From: Lactobacillus sp. W8174
GTDB taxonomy: Bacteria; Bacillota; Bacilli; Lactobacillales; Lactobacillaceae
DNA length: 64,000 nt
Direction of reading: 5' to 3'
NCBI RefSeq assembly: GCF_016100975.1
Contig: NZ_JACFRN010000001.1
Location: forward strand, 434,001-498,000
Numbering within the stretch: position 1 is the stretch's first letter; every line of letters begins with the position of its first letter. Below, piece by piece: positions 8,118 through 19,276 of this stretch. Made by a program: the position numbers and the translations under genes. A model generated the notes under the pieces. It saw nothing but the letters and a program-made list of their open reading frames with translations, ran no database searches and was not told the origin of the DNA.

Positions 8118-10037
8118 CTAATACTTAGCATTTTCCACTATTTTTTTGACAATTAAAGCACTGTAGTGCTTTGATCCTATTGGTGTTGGGTGCGTTTTAT
8201 CTTCGTAAAACCAATTTGGGTGCTTTTCAGCATATGAATGCCAATTAATCACTTTAAAATTATGGTATTTTTTCGCAGCTTCATTCAATAAGTTATTAAC
8301 CTGATTTTGCCATGGTTTGGCCGGTACATAGGTGTTTATCCAAAATACTTGTCTGTTATGTCCTAACTGCTTCATTAAATCATCTATATCAGACATTTTA
8401 AAGGGACCATTGGTACCCAAACCTATTAATACATTCTTTCCTAAAACATTTTCATTCTGATAATGCTTTAATAAAGCGAACGAAACATTCAGTTGACGTG
8501 AAATAGCCGCATCAATCACAGCCTTAGGCATTAGATCTTTTAAATCATTGCTAGAGCCAGCCATAACTGAATCACCAATAGCAGTTAAATCAATTTTACG
8601 TGCTAATTGAATTTCAATTTGCGAAATACCAAATTGCTCAAAAGACTTTTTTATTGGATGTTTCTTGGCTGCTTGTTTAGCTTCCTTTATTAGTTTAGCC
8701 TTTTTTTGCTCTCTCGGACTAATCTTGTGGTATTCCTTAATTAACTCATTATTATCTTTTCTTTGTTGCTCGCGATTTGCTCTAATCCTGCGTGCCAACT
8801 GGCTTTGATTGAAATTTTGGGCCTTTGCAGCAGGAGAAATTAAAATTGCAATGCTACCGGTTAAAAAAATCAAACCTGCAAGAACCGCTTTCGCTTTTTG
8901 AAAATAATTTTTTGATTTTTCATCAAAAATTTGCTGCAGATATATTTTGATTTTTGACCAGGAAATTTTGCCACATGGTCGTTCTACCAATCTGTATGCC
9001 AGCTCACTTAAAATAACTATTAAAACTAGCTCAATAAAACGATAAAGTAAAACATGATCTGCCATATTAGAAACTTTATCCTCAAAAAAGATCATTACTG
9101 GAAACTGATAAAGATAAATTTCGTAACTTCTCGAACCAATCCAATTAAAAACAGGATTCGTTAACCATTTATTCCAGTGACTTCCTGGATGAGCAATCAC
9201 ACCCACCAATATTGTTGTAAACCACGTGAACAAAAACATTCCGCCCAAATAAGTAAATGCATTCTCTGCATTCATTACGGGAGAAAGAAATAAAAATATC
9301 ATTTCACAAAAAGAAATCAGACCAATAATATCTAACGTAATAGAATCATTACGCTTGATATTGCTCTTCAACTTATCCAGTGGCCAAATCACAGCAAGTG
9401 CAGCACCCAGGCCCAAAGAAAAGAATCTGGTGTCTGTCCCATAATAAATGTGATTAATATCAACTCCAGTGCTAAACATTATTGCCATTTCAACTGCTGA
9501 AAGCACAGATAAAATTAGTAAAATACTAAAAATATTTTTTCTCTTTTTGCCATATTTCACTAACAAAAAAATAACTATCGGCCATAGTATGTAAAATTGA
9601 CCGTTAATTGACATTGTCCATAAATGGACAAATGGAGATTCGTTAGCGGCAAAGCGTTCAAAGTAACTCTGACCATTTAAAATCTGCCAAAAATTATAAA
9701 CGTTAAGCAGGTTGGCCATAACTATTTGACCAAGTTTGACAAGCAAATTACGTTGAAATAAAACAATATATGCTGCAGAAAGCCATAGTACTGCAATCAA
9801 TGGTGGATATATTTTTTTAATTCTACTCAAATAAAACTTTTTATTGTTATAAAAGCCCTTTTCTTCATATGACTTTAGTATTTGGCAAGTTACCAGGTAA
9901 CCTGATAAAACAAAAAAAATCGGTACGCCAAGATATCCGCCCACAAAAGTATTAGGATCGAAGTGATAAAGAATCACGCCGATTACTGCCAAAGCTCTAA
10001 GTCCAGAATATCCTGTAATATATCGATTTTTTGCCAT
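8118..10037 (-). CDS. OatA-type acyltransferase 3 with C-terminal SGNH esterase domain
   Basis: This 639-residue membrane enzyme resembles peptidoglycan O-acetyltransferase OatA, which transfers acetyl groups across the membrane onto cell-wall muramic acid and gives lysozyme resistance. The N-terminal half (residues 1-400) has about ten membrane helices and the acyltransferase-3 motifs RALAVIGVILYHF and FFVLSGYLVT. A linker rich in Lys, Arg and Glu follows. The extracellular SGNH domain has AIGDSVM (Ser490), GLGTNG and DKTHPT (Asp613, His616), so the catalytic triad looks complete. The acceptor could instead be another wall polymer. It is separated from obgE by 22 bases and from rnz by 11 bases. 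Confidence 0.88.
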   Translation of the reverse strand: MAKNRYITGYSGLRALAVIGVILYHFDPNTFVGGYLGVPIFFVLSGYLVTCQILKSYEEKGFYNNKKFYLSRIKKIYPPLIAVLWLSAAYIVLFQRNLLVKLGQIVMANLLNVYNFWQILNGQSYFERFAANESPFVHLWTMSINGQFYILWPIVIFLLVKYGKKRKNIFSILLILSVLSAVEMAIMFSTGVDINHIYYGTDTRFFSLGLGAALAVIWPLDKLKSNIKRNDSITLDIIGLISFCEMIFLFLSPVMNAENAFTYLGGMFLFTWFTTILVGVIAHPGSHWNKWLTNPVFNWIGSRSYEIYLYQFPVMIFFEDKVSNMADHVLLYRFIELVLIVILSELAYRLVERPCGKISWSKIKIYLQQIFDEKSKNYFQKAKAVLAGLIFLTGSIAILISPAAKAQNFNQSQLARRIRANREQQRKDNNELIKEYHKISPREQKKAKLIKEAKQAAKKHPIKKSFEQFGISQIEIQLARKIDLTAIGDSVMAGSSNDLKDLMPKAVIDAAISRQLNVSFALLKHYQNENVLGKNVLIGLGTNGPFKMSDIDDLMKQLGHNRQVFWINTYVPAKPWQNQVNNLLNEAAKKYHNFKVINWHSYAEKHPNWFYEDKTHPTPIGSKHYSALIVKKIVENAKY

Positions 10038-10059
10038 TTTTTCAAAACTTTTCTATTTA

Positions 10060-11364
<1,305 letters not shown>

Positions 11365-11392
11365 CTAGATTCTCCTTCCGTCTTTCTTAACC

Positions 11393-11422
11393 ATATTACT
11401 ATACCACAAAAAGTTTGGTCAA
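11393..11422 (-). promoter_or_regulatory. obgE promoter
   Basis: Reading leftward, TTGACC (11417-11422) and TAATAT (11393-11398) are separated by 18 bases, just after the uvrC stop and about 30 bases before the obgE start. Confidence 0.55.
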
Positions 11423-11440
11423 TTGCGGTAAAAATCAATA

Positions 11441-13243
11441 TTACAAGGTCAATTTAACTGTCTGAGCCTGGGGCAATGTTAAACCCGCAGAACGTAATTC
11501 ATCAATTGAGGCCTCTTTAATTTTTTTCAAAGAGCCAAATTTTCGTAAAAGCTTATTTCTGCTTTTGGGACCGATTCCTTTAATTGAATCAAGTTTGCTC
11601 GATAAAGCATTTTTAGCATGAGTCCTTCTATGAAACGTAATTGCAAAGCGGTGTACTTCATCCTGAATTCTAGTCATTAAATAAAAGCCTTGAGATTTGG
11701 GATCTAAAGGTATTAATTTCAAAGGCACACCATTAATCGGATCCCCATACAAAAGATGGTTTGTTCTGTGCTTGTTATCCTTGACCATACCAGCAACTGG
11801 AATATTAAGGTTCAGCTCATTGCGTAAAATATCTTCACAAGCATCTACTTGAATTTGACCGCCATCCATCAAAATTAGATCTGGCATTGGTTTATGTTCC
11901 TTAAGTAGTCTGCTATATCTTCTGCGCACTACCTCACGAGTATTACGAACCTCATCGCCACCATTTTGGTGCTCAACTTCACCCTTTAATTTATATTTCC
12001 GATAAGAGTTTTTATCTGGTTCACCATCTTTAAAAACGACTAAAGCTGAAACCGGATCAGCCCCTTGGATGTGTGAATGGTCAAAACTTTCAATAACATG
12101 ACCATAAGGTAAACCTAAAGAAGCAAAAATTTCTTTCTGTGCTCCTTTAGTTTTTCTATTGCCTAATTCCAGCAAGCGAAATTTTTCGTCCAGCTTGAGC
12201 TTGGCATTGTCTTTTGCCATATTTAATAAAGAGCGTTTTTGACCCCTCTTTGGCGTTCTCACAGGGACATGCAAAACTTCACTCAGTGCCTCATTGTCAA
12301 TTTTGGCTGGTATTAAAACTTCTTTTGGCAGTATTCTATTCTTTTGCCCGTAAAATTGCACAATAAAGGAAGCAAATGTATCCTCAGGATCGTTAGTATC
12401 TGTCAGTGGATACATTCTAGTCTCACTTCTAAGCAACTTGGCTTGCCGTAAAAAGAAAATTTGAATAGCAATCCATGATTTATCAACATAAAAATTAAAT
12501 ATATCACGCTGAGTATTGTCATTCGAGATGATTTTTTGCTTTTCGACAGTTTCTTCAATGTAATTAAGCTGATCACGAATTTCAGCTGCCCGCTCAAACT
12601 CAAGATTTTTAGATGCAACTGTCATTTTTTCGTTAAGATCTTTCTTTACCCAGCCTATATCACCGTTTAAAAAGCTTTTAATCTTTTTTATTTGAGCATC
12701 ATAAACTGATTTTGGTACCGTTTTAAAACATGCTCCCAAGCATTGTCCCATATGATAGTACAGACAGGGTCTGCCCTGTTTGCCATGACAACGTCTTAGA
12801 GGAAAAACTTTTTGAATAAACTTAAGGGTCGCCTGTGCGGCATAGACATTAGGATAGGGTCCAAAATAGTAGCCCCCATCTTTTCTAATAATACTGGTTA
12901 ATTTAGTTTGTGGATCACGTTCATTAGTAATCTCAATATACGGATAGCCGGTTCCCTGTTTTAGCTGCACATTATAATATGGCTGGTATTTCTTGATGAG
13001 CGTGACTTCAAGCAAAAATGCCTCTTTATCAGTTGAAACAGTGATAATATCATAATCACGAATGTTTTCTACTAATTCAGCTCTTCTGCCAACTTGAGTA
13101 CTTTTAAAATAAGAGCGCACTCTGCTTCTAAGATTTTTCGACTTGCCAACATAAATTACCTTACCATTTACATCTTTCATTAAGTAACAGCCAGGTTTAG
13201 CCGGCAAAAGCTTTAATTTATTTTCAATTAACTGAGTTGCCAA
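11441..13243 (-). CDS. uvrC: Excinuclease ABC subunit C
   Basis: UvrC makes the two incisions beside damaged bases in nucleotide excision repair, acting with UvrA and UvrB. It has an N-terminal GIY-YIG nuclease (PGCYLMKD then VIYVGKSKNLRSRVRSYF) and a Cys-rich patch RRCHGKQGRPCLYYHMGQCLGAC. The UVR motif lies around FERAAEIRDQLNYIE. The RNase-H-like second nuclease contains ESFDHSHIQGADPVSALVVF, and a C-terminal HhH2 contains IKGIGPKSRNKLLRKFGS. I chose the TTG at 13243 because GGGGAG lies seven bases upstream and the resulting N-terminus (M)ATQLIENKLKLLPAKPG fits the family at 600 residues. The open frame extends nine codons further. Confidence 0.95.
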   Translation of the reverse strand: MATQLIENKLKLLPAKPGCYLMKDVNGKVIYVGKSKNLRSRVRSYFKSTQVGRRAELVENIRDYDIITVSTDKEAFLLEVTLIKKYQPYYNVQLKQGTGYPYIEITNERDPQTKLTSIIRKDGGYYFGPYPNVYAAQATLKFIQKVFPLRRCHGKQGRPCLYYHMGQCLGACFKTVPKSVYDAQIKKIKSFLNGDIGWVKKDLNEKMTVASKNLEFERAAEIRDQLNYIEETVEKQKIISNDNTQRDIFNFYVDKSWIAIQIFFLRQAKLLRSETRMYPLTDTNDPEDTFASFIVQFYGQKNRILPKEVLIPAKIDNEALSEVLHVPVRTPKRGQKRSLLNMAKDNAKLKLDEKFRLLELGNRKTKGAQKEIFASLGLPYGHVIESFDHSHIQGADPVSALVVFKDGEPDKNSYRKYKLKGEVEHQNGGDEVRNTREVVRRRYSRLLKEHKPMPDLILMDGGQIQVDACEDILRNELNLNIPVAGMVKDNKHRTNHLLYGDPINGVPLKLIPLDPKSQGFYLMTRIQDEVHRFAITFHRRTHAKNALSSKLDSIKGIGPKSRNKLLRKFGSLKKIKEASIDELRSAGLTLPQAQTVKLTL

Positions 13244-13424
13244 AAAATCACTCCCCAAATTCGCTATCATATTTTAACATACAATTTATAATTTGAAATT
13301 TGCTTTTGCTTAGTTGGACTTTGATTATTATAAAATTATAATTTCAAAATATAGCTTTACATAATTAAATTTATTTAGAATTAATAAATTAACGTATTTT
13401 CTGGCTTGTGCTTTAGTTTTTTAT

Positions 13425-13430
13425 TATAAT
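13425..13430 (+). promoter_or_regulatory. Probable -10 box for the 42-residue gene
   Basis: A consensus TATAAT lies 24 bases upstream of the small gene's start. No good -35 hexamer is found at 16-18 bases, so this is a tentative promoter in a very AT-rich 180-base gap. Confidence 0.4.
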
Positions 13431-13454
13431 TAAGATCAGAAAGGAAATAATATT

Positions 13455-13583
13455 ATGGGTTTAACTTTTAAAAAACAAGACGAATTAGAAAAATTATTCG
13501 ACAAATTTGCCACTGTGCCTGAAGACAAAAAGAAAAAATTAGCAAAAAACAAAGATAAAGTAGTCAAAGATAAAAGCAATTAA
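13455..13583 (+). CDS. 42-residue charged protein (SPJ_0845-like small family)
   Basis: This short frame encodes MGLTFKKQDELEKLFDKFA followed by a Lys-rich tail ending KDKSN. AGAAAGGAAA gives a good binding site upstream of the ATG, a TATAAT box lies further up, and a strong hairpin terminator starts at the stop, so it is a complete single-gene unit. The N-terminal FKKQDELEKLFDKFA can form an amphipathic helix. The layout resembles small proteins annotated as SPJ_0845 family in streptococci and lactobacilli; this is a recollection of the family, not a search result. The function is unknown. Confidence 0.7.
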   Translation: MGLTFKKQDELEKLFDKFATVPEDKKKKLAKNKDKVVKDKSN

Positions 13584-13610
13584 AAATGGTTCTCCAATGA
13601 GAACCATTTT
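13583..13610. terminator. Bidirectional terminator between the small gene and engB
   Basis: A 12-bp perfect stem AAAATGGTTCTC / GAGAACCATTTT with a CAAT loop lies between two convergent stops (13583 and 13623). Confidence 0.9.
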
Positions 13611-13622
13611 CTCTTGCAAATT

Positions 13623-14207
13623 TTACAGATTTTGTTCAATCCATTGCCACACTTCTTGGACATGCAATTTTTGGACAGAACTAAAAGTAAGAACAGCAAC
13701 GTTATCATGATTTAAATCAAGTTTTCGTTTCAATATAGCAAGTGCTTTGTTTTGCTGACTTTTCTTAACTTTATCAATTTTAGTACAAACTACCAGAATG
13801 GGAATATTTAGATATAGTGCATAGTTATACATAGCTACATCATTTTTTGTAGGTTCATGTCTAGCATCCACCAAGATAATTATTCCCTGCAAGTTTGCCC
13901 TGGTTTCAAGGTAATCTTGAATCATCATACCAAACTGTTCGCGCTTTTTTTGCGAAACTTTGGCATACCCATACCCTGGCACATCAACCAAATAAAAGTC
14001 TTGATTTACTAAATAAAAATTAAGTGTTTGCGTTTTTCCGGGTTGTGCCGAAGTTCGCGCTAAATTTTTACGATTCAATAATGTATTTATCAAACTTGAT
14101 TTACCAACATTAGAACGACCAGAAAGTGCAATTTCAGGCAAATTATCAGTTGGATATTGATCCTCACGTACAGCACTAACTGCATATGAACTATCTTTAA
14201 TGATCAT
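13623..14207 (-). CDS. engB: Ribosome biogenesis GTPase YsxC/EngB
   Basis: This 194-residue GTPase is needed for late 50S subunit maturation. G motifs are [13 protein letters not shown] (P-loop, residues 29-41), T58/T61 in the switch region [20 protein letters not shown] (G3), and CTKIDK (the TKxD of G4). The start overlaps the clpX 3' end by 11 bases, a conserved clpX-engB arrangement in lactobacilli that implies cotranscription. It ends at a shared terminator. Confidence 0.97.
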   Translation of the reverse strand: MIIKDSSYAVSAVREDQYPTDNLPEIALSGRSNVGKSSLINTLLNRKNLARTSAQPGKTQTLNFYLVNQDFYLVDVPGYGYAKVSQKKREQFGMMIQDYLETRANLQGIIILVDARHEPTKNDVAMYNYALYLNIPILVVCTKIDKVKKSQQNKALAILKRKLDLNHDNVAVLTFSSVQKLHVQEVWQWIEQNL

Positions 14208-15474
14208 TAGCTGCCTTTATTTCGTCATTATTTTCCTGATCATCAGCTTTACGTCTTGTCACATTTGGTTCGGCATTTTTTTCAATGACATCTTTAGTAA
14301 CTTTCACGTTCTCAATATCAGGCTCACTGGGCGTTTTATACATGATACCCATCATTGCATTTTCAATTATAGTTCGCAAGCCACGTGCCCCCATATTACG
14401 GTCAATGGCCAAATCTGCAATAGCTTTTAAAGCATCCGGTGTAAATTCTAAGTTAACCTGGTCAAGCGCCATCAATTTCTTATATTGCTTTACTAGTGCG
14501 TTTTTAGGTTCGGTTAAAATTCTAACTAAATCGTTTCTGTCTAACTTATCTAGGGTAGCGATAATAGGAATACGACCAATAAATTCTGGAATCAGCCCAA
14601 ACTTAACCAAATCCCCTGTTGTTAAATGCTTAGTCCAAGAATCATCTTGCACTTTATTAAGCTCATTTTCAGCACTAAAACCGATTACCTTTTTACCTAA
14701 ACGACTTTTGACAATTTGCTCTATTCCATCGAAAGCTCCACCAACTATAAATAAAATGTTGGTAGTATTTATTTGTATTAATTCTTGTTGAGGGTGTTTA
14801 CGACCGCCTTGTGGGGGAACGGAAGCAATAGTACCTTCCAAAATTTTTAATAATGACTGCTGAACGCCTTCACCGGAAACATCTCTAGTAATTGAAACAT
14901 TTTCAGACTTTTTAGAAATTTTATCAATTTCGTCAATGTAAATTATTCCCCGTTCTGCACGTTCAATGTCATAATCCGCATTTTGCAATAATTTAAGTAA
15001 AATGTTTTCAACATCTTCACCGACATAGCCTGCCTCAGTTAAGGTAGTTGCATCAGCTATTGCAAAAGGCACATCTAAAATACGGGCTAAAGTTTGAGCC
15101 AAGTATGTTTTACCTGAACCAGTTGGTCCAATCAAAGCAATATTTGATTTTTGCAATTCAGTCGAAGAATCTACATCCATTTGTGTAACACGCTTATAAT
15201 GATTATAAACTGCAACTGATAAAATCTTTTTGGCACGCTCTTGGCCAATAACGTACTGGTCAAGCTGCTTTTTAATTTCCATTGGTTTAGGTAAATCCTG
15301 TGCCTTCTTTAAAGAATCAGATTTTAATTCATCGTCAATAATTCTTTTTGATAAATCTACACATTCATTACAAATATAAACCCCGTTGCCAGCAATCATT
15401 TTTTTAACTTGATCTTGTGTTTTGTCACAAAAGGAACATTTAATAACCTCTTGATCAGTAAATTGTGATGCCAT
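14197..15474 (-). CDS. clpX: ClpX ATPase subunit of the Clp protease
   Basis: ClpX unfolds substrates and feeds them to ClpP. The 425-residue chain has the N-terminal zinc-binding domain with four cysteines (C13, C16, C35, C38) that recruits adaptors and substrates. The AAA+ core follows: Walker A GPTGSGKT, Walker [11 protein letters not shown], the pore-loop GYVGED, and the arginine-containing sensor [13 protein letters not shown] near residue 365. The ClpP-contact loop IGF is present in KVIGFSAE. The C-terminal tail is acidic. GGAGGAAT precedes the ATG. It is followed by engB and preceded by tig, the standard order. Confidence 0.98.
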   Translation of the reverse strand: MASQFTDQEVIKCSFCDKTQDQVKKMIAGNGVYICNECVDLSKRIIDDELKSDSLKKAQDLPKPMEIKKQLDQYVIGQERAKKILSVAVYNHYKRVTQMDVDSSTELQKSNIALIGPTGSGKTYLAQTLARILDVPFAIADATTLTEAGYVGEDVENILLKLLQNADYDIERAERGIIYIDEIDKISKKSENVSITRDVSGEGVQQSLLKILEGTIASVPPQGGRKHPQQELIQINTTNILFIVGGAFDGIEQIVKSRLGKKVIGFSAENELNKVQDDSWTKHLTTGDLVKFGLIPEFIGRIPIIATLDKLDRNDLVRILTEPKNALVKQYKKLMALDQVNLEFTPDALKAIADLAIDRNMGARGLRTIIENAMMGIMYKTPSEPDIENVKVTKDVIEKNAEPNVTRRKADDQENNDEIKAANDH

Positions 15475-15550
15475 TCTATTCCTCCTTGTATCTACAAGTC
15501 TAAGGTTAGCATAAAATACGGGTTGTATATGAATTATATGCTTATAAAAT

Positions 15551-15577
15551 AAAAAGGCAGTATGACACCACCTTTTT
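15551..15577 (-). terminator. Probable tig terminator
   Basis: On the minus strand, AAAAAGG and CCTTTTT arms flank a TGGTGTCATACTG interior just after the tig stop. The stem is short and relies on A-T pairs, so efficiency is uncertain. Confidence 0.5.
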
Positions 15578-15594
15578 ACTAGGATTTTAAAACT

Positions 15595-16920
15595 CTACTT
15601 TTTATCAGACTTGTTTTCGTCCTTTTTAGTCTTAGATTTAGAAACTTGTTTTGCGTTGTCAGCGACAATATTAATAGCCTTACGTACATTAATGTCATGT
15701 GAAAGCATATCATCAGTCAGAGTATTACGGACAGTTTTTTCGTCCATGTTATATTCACTAGCCAAGTTTTTTATTTCCTTGTCAATTTCTTCTTTAGTGG
15801 CTTTAATGTCCTCTTTTTTGACAATTGCTTCAAGTACTAGGTTAGTTTTAACTCTTTCTTCAGCATCTTTACTGAATTGTGAACGTAATTGGTCTTCTGT
15901 AGTATTAGTTATCTTGTAATATGTCTCAGGGCTAATACCTTGACGCTGCATATTTCCTAAATATTGATTCATTTGCGTATTGATATCTTCTTGAATCATA
16001 GCATCAGGAATTTTATCAATAGTAGCATTGGCAACAGCACCTTCGATAGCTGCTTGTTCAATTTCGTCTTGTGCTGCTTCTTCCTTTTGGGCCTTTAAGT
16101 CTTTCTTGATCTTTTCTTTTAAATCATCAAGAGTTTCGACTGAGTCATCTACATCTTTAGCAAATTCATCATCTAATTTTGGCAACTGTTTTGATTTAAC
16201 TTCATGAACCTTAGTAGCAAAATGAGCTTCCTTACCAGCTAAATCTTTTGCACCATAATCTTCTGGAAATGTTACAACTACATCTACATCGTCTCCTGCC
16301 TTGTGACCGATTAATTGATCTTCAAAACCCGGAATAAATGTATTAGATCCTAATTCAAGAGAGTAGTCCTCTGCTGAGCCACCATCAAAAGCTTTGCCAT
16401 CAACTGTTCCTTTATAGTCAATGGTAACCGTATCACCCTTAGCTGCTGCACTCTTCTTCAATACTAATTCGGCGTTCTTTTCACGCTCTTCTTTTAATTT
16501 AGCATCAATATCTTTGGCATATACTCGGGTATTTTGTTTAGGTACTTCAATACCTTTATATTCGCCCAGTTTTACCTCAGGTTCAACAGTAATAGTGGCT
16601 TTCATTTGCCAATCTTTACCCTTTTCCATTGAAACAGGTAAAATTTGGGGTTGACCTACAGCCGCAATATCAGCTTCTTTAAGTGCTGACTCGTAAGCAT
16701 CAGGTAAAACAATATTCAATGCATTTTCATACAATGATTCTTCACCATAATATTGGTCAAAAATCACGCGCGAGACGTGTCCCTTTCTAAAGCCAGGAAC
16801 ACGCAAACTGTTCTTTACCCTCCTAAATGCTTGATCTAGCCCACGTTTTACATCAGTTTGGGGAATATCAAAAGTAAGTTCACCGGTAGTTTTATCGGTC
16901 TTATTCCATTTTACAGACAT
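15595..16920 (-). CDS. tig: Trigger factor
   Basis: This ribosome-associated chaperone and prolyl isomerase meets nascent chains at the exit tunnel. The N-terminal ribosome-binding domain carries the signature [11 protein letters not shown] near residues 42-52 (family GFRxGKxP). The central FKBP-type domain contains [17 protein letters not shown] and [15 protein letters not shown]. The long helical C-terminal chaperone domain ends in a lysine-rich tail [15 protein letters not shown]. The length of 441 residues is normal. It lies between clpX and tuf, a common lactobacillar order, with a terminator on each side, so it is probably monocistronic. Confidence 0.97.
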   Translation of the reverse strand: MSVKWNKTDKTTGELTFDIPQTDVKRGLDQAFRRVKNSLRVPGFRKGHVSRVIFDQYYGEESLYENALNIVLPDAYESALKEADIAAVGQPQILPVSMEKGKDWQMKATITVEPEVKLGEYKGIEVPKQNTRVYAKDIDAKLKEEREKNAELVLKKSAAAKGDTVTIDYKGTVDGKAFDGGSAEDYSLELGSNTFIPGFEDQLIGHKAGDDVDVVVTFPEDYGAKDLAGKEAHFATKVHEVKSKQLPKLDDEFAKDVDDSVETLDDLKEKIKKDLKAQKEEAAQDEIEQAAIEGAVANATIDKIPDAMIQEDINTQMNQYLGNMQRQGISPETYYKITNTTEDQLRSQFSKDAEERVKTNLVLEAIVKKEDIKATKEEIDKEIKNLASEYNMDEKTVRNTLTDDMLSHDINVRKAINIVADNAKQVSKSKTKKDENKSDKK

Positions 16921-17010
16921 TAATTAAATACCTCCAATGTCAAGTTAAATTGCATCTTTACATACTAAATTATCTTACATTAAACGGTCGCAAAAAACAA
17001 ACTTAGGCAA

Positions 17011-17046
17011 AAAAAGATGTACTTCTATGAAGAAGTACATCTTTTT
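17011..17046 (-). terminator. tuf terminator
   Basis: A 15-bp stem AAAAAGATGTACTTC / GAAGTACATCTTTTT with a short loop and a T-run starts 18 bases after the tuf stop. It is one of the strongest hairpins in the window. Confidence 0.93.
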
Positions 17047-17063
17047 AAACTGTTTTTAACGAA

Positions 17064-18254
17064 CTAGTCAAGAATTTCAGTAACCTGACCAGCACCAACA
17101 GTACGACCACCTTCACGGATAGTGAACTTAGTACCCTTTTCAATGGCTGCTGGTTTGATTAATTTAACAGTAAACTCTGTGTTATCGCCAGGCATAACCA
17201 TTTCAGTACCCTCTGGTAATTCAATTTCACCAGTGATATCAGTAGTGTGGAAATAGAATTGTGGACGGTAGTCTGAGAAGAATGGGGTATGACGTCCGCC
17301 TTCCTCTTTCTTCAATACGTAAACTTGTCCTTTAAATTCGTGGTGAGTTTGAATTGAACCAGGTGCAGCTAAAACTTGTCCACGAACAACTTGATCACGG
17401 TCGATACCACGAAGCAATACACCAACGTTATCTCCGGCTTCACCTAAGTCCAAAGTCTTGTGGAACATTTCCAAACCAGTAACAACTGATTTGAGAACTT
17501 TGTCTACCAAGCCGACAATTTCAACTTCATCACCAATCTTAACTGTACCACGATCAATACGACCAGAAGCAACAGTACCACGACCAGTAATAGTGAAGAC
17601 ATCTTCAACTGGCATCAAGAATGGCTTATCAGTTTGACGTTCAGGAGTTGGAATATATTCATCAACTGTGTCCATCAACTTCATGATAACTTCTTCTTGT
17701 TCCTTGTCACCTTGTAAAGCTTTTAATGCTGAACCACGGATAACTGGAATATCATCACCTGGGTAATCGTATTCAGTCAACAAGTCACGAACTTCCATTT
17801 CAACTAAGTCAATCAGTTCTGGGTCGTCAACTAAATCAGTCTTGTTCAAGAAAACAACGATATAGTTAACACCAACTTGACGAGCAAGTAAAATGTGTTC
17901 ACGAGTTTGTGGCATAGGACCATCAGTTGCGGCAACAACTAAAATAGCTCCATCCATTTGGGCAGCACCGGTAATCATGTTCTTAATGTAGTCGGCGTGA
18001 CCTGGGGCATCCATGTGGGCGTAGTGACGATTTTCAGTTTCGTACTCTACGTGAGCGGTATTGATAGTAATACCACGTTCCTTTTCTTCTGGGGCTGCAT
18101 CGATTTCTGAATAATCTTCTGCTTTAGCCAAGCCCTTTTCTGATAAAACTTTAGTAATAGCCGCTGTTAAAGTGGTCTTACCATGGTCAACGTGACCGAT
18201 AGTACCAATGTTTACGTGTGGCTTTGTTCTAACGTAATGTTCTTTTTCTGCCAT
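17064..18254 (-). CDS. tuf: Elongation factor Tu
   Basis: EF-Tu delivers aminoacyl-tRNA to the ribosomal A site. The 396-residue product shows [10 protein letters not shown] (G1), [13 protein letters not shown] (G2), [25 protein letters not shown] (G3 region), NKTD (G4) and SALKA (G5), followed by the two beta-barrel domains ending [15 protein letters not shown]. The ATG at 18254 follows AGGAGGG with eight-base spacing; a further nine open codons upstream are not used. Codon choice is more biased than in the neighbours, as expected for a highly expressed gene. The leader from the predicted promoter is about 135 bases long. Confidence 0.99.
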   Translation of the reverse strand: MAEKEHYVRTKPHVNIGTIGHVDHGKTTLTAAITKVLSEKGLAKAEDYSEIDAAPEEKERGITINTAHVEYETENRHYAHMDAPGHADYIKNMITGAAQMDGAILVVAATDGPMPQTREHILLARQVGVNYIVVFLNKTDLVDDPELIDLVEMEVRDLLTEYDYPGDDIPVIRGSALKALQGDKEQEEVIMKLMDTVDEYIPTPERQTDKPFLMPVEDVFTITGRGTVASGRIDRGTVKIGDEVEIVGLVDKVLKSVVTGLEMFHKTLDLGEAGDNVGVLLRGIDRDQVVRGQVLAAPGSIQTHHEFKGQVYVLKKEEGGRHTPFFSDYRPQFYFHTTDITGEIELPEGTEMVMPGDNTEFTVKLIKPAAIEKGTKFTIREGGRTVGAGQVTEILD

Positions 18255-18395
18255 TAAAATGACCCTCCTGTAAATTTGCAAGAAGTCCGTTGAGTAAGTA
18301 ACGGATAGTTCTCTGTTGAATATTGTACTACTTTCATTGGCAAATGCCTAGTATTTTAATGCATAGAGCCATGCCTAATGAAAACGTCCTTTGCT

Positions 18396-18423
18396 ATTAT
18401 ACTAAATACTTTGAAAAAGTAAA
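18396..18423 (-). promoter_or_regulatory. tuf promoter
   Basis: Reading leftward, TTTACT (18418-18423), a 16-base spacer and a consensus TATAAT (18396-18401) lie just after the stop of the TPR-like gene. This gives tuf its own strong promoter and a leader of about 135 bases. Confidence 0.65.
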
Positions 18424-18439
18424 GGCATTTTATCCAATT

Positions 18440-19276
18440 TTATTCGGATATATTATTATCGATTTTCTCAAACAGCTTTTGATTGCTTCTGCCATCGTGA
18501 TTATCAATATAAGAAGCAATGTCACTAGCAAAACTGTCGGGATCATCAACATACTTATTTAGTTTAGGATAAAGGCTTCCTAAAATCAAATTAACTTCGC
18601 CTAACACAGCCGGAAGTTGACTGGGCTTATGGTAGTAACGTGAACCAATGCCTGAAATAGCTTCACGATATACCGGTTCCTTTTCAAGTAAATTTATTTT
18701 TCGGGGAATAAATTCCTCTTCCTGCCCTAATACCAGTACCTTAAATTTATCTTTTAGTCCAAGTCTGAATAAATCCTCACATAAAACCAGTCGCACCGCA
18801 AAATTTAAACTCGGATCGATCAATAAGCTCTGGGCAAAATTTTTAAAATTCGACAAATCAAGCTTAAATAGCTGGTCGTAGTCGTATTTTGTCGGTTTAG
18901 CTTTTTGCCTAAAAGTAACCATTATTTTCTGTTGAACTGATGAATTAACTGGTTCTACCGAACATGGTAATTCATAGTCAGTTATATTTTTAACTTCTAA
19001 AGCTTCAATAAAAAAATGATTTTCACTTAGAATTTTACTATATTTAGCAAAAATTTCAGAATCAGTGAAAAGGTCTTTTTCTTCTTTAATTAATTCATAG
19101 GCAGAATAATTCTGCTTGTTCTTAATATAGAAATCACACAAATTAAGAATAACTTCGTCACTGTGACCATCCCTTAAAGCTTCTTCAAGATTTTGAATGG
19201 CCTGCAGCAAATCGCCATTTGCCTCATTTCTTTTTGCCAAATTAATTAAATTTTTTTGACTTAGTGAAGTCATCAT
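18440..19276 (-). CDS. TPR-like conserved protein of unknown function
   Basis: This 278-residue soluble protein has no signal peptide or membrane helix. The first about 90 residues look like two or three tetratricopeptide-type helical pairs (NLAKRNEANGDLLQAIQNLEEAL, then a region with VILNLCDFYIKNKQ). The rest is helical with no motif I can name. Its ATG overlaps the TGA of rnjB (ATGATGA), so translation is coupled to RNase J2. The tuf promoter begins right after its stop. The constant placement between rnjB and tuf in lactobacilli hints at a role near RNA decay or translation, but this is only inference from position. Confidence 0.72.
   Translation of the reverse strand: MMTSLSQKNLINLAKRNEANGDLLQAIQNLEEALRDGHSDEVILNLCDFYIKNKQNYSAYELIKEEKDLFTDSEIFAKYSKILSENHFFIEALEVKNITDYELPCSVEPVNSSVQQKIMVTFRQKAKPTKYDYDQLFKLDLSNFKNFAQSLLIDPSLNFAVRLVLCEDLFRLGLKDKFKVLVLGQEEEFIPRKINLLEKEPVYREAISGIGSRYYHKPSQLPAVLGEVNLILGSLYPKLNKYVDDPDSFASDIASYIDNHDGRSNQKLFEKIDNNISE

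Noticed and set aside
14285-14791. A 168-codon plus-strand open frame inside clpX
   Set aside because: It is exactly antisense to well-conserved clpX sequence, has no family resemblance, no ribosome site and no promoter; a mirror effect of codon bias.
18255-18281. Nine-codon extension of EF-Tu
   Set aside because: EF-Tu starts at MAEKEHY with AGGAGGG upstream; the extension covers the ribosome binding site.
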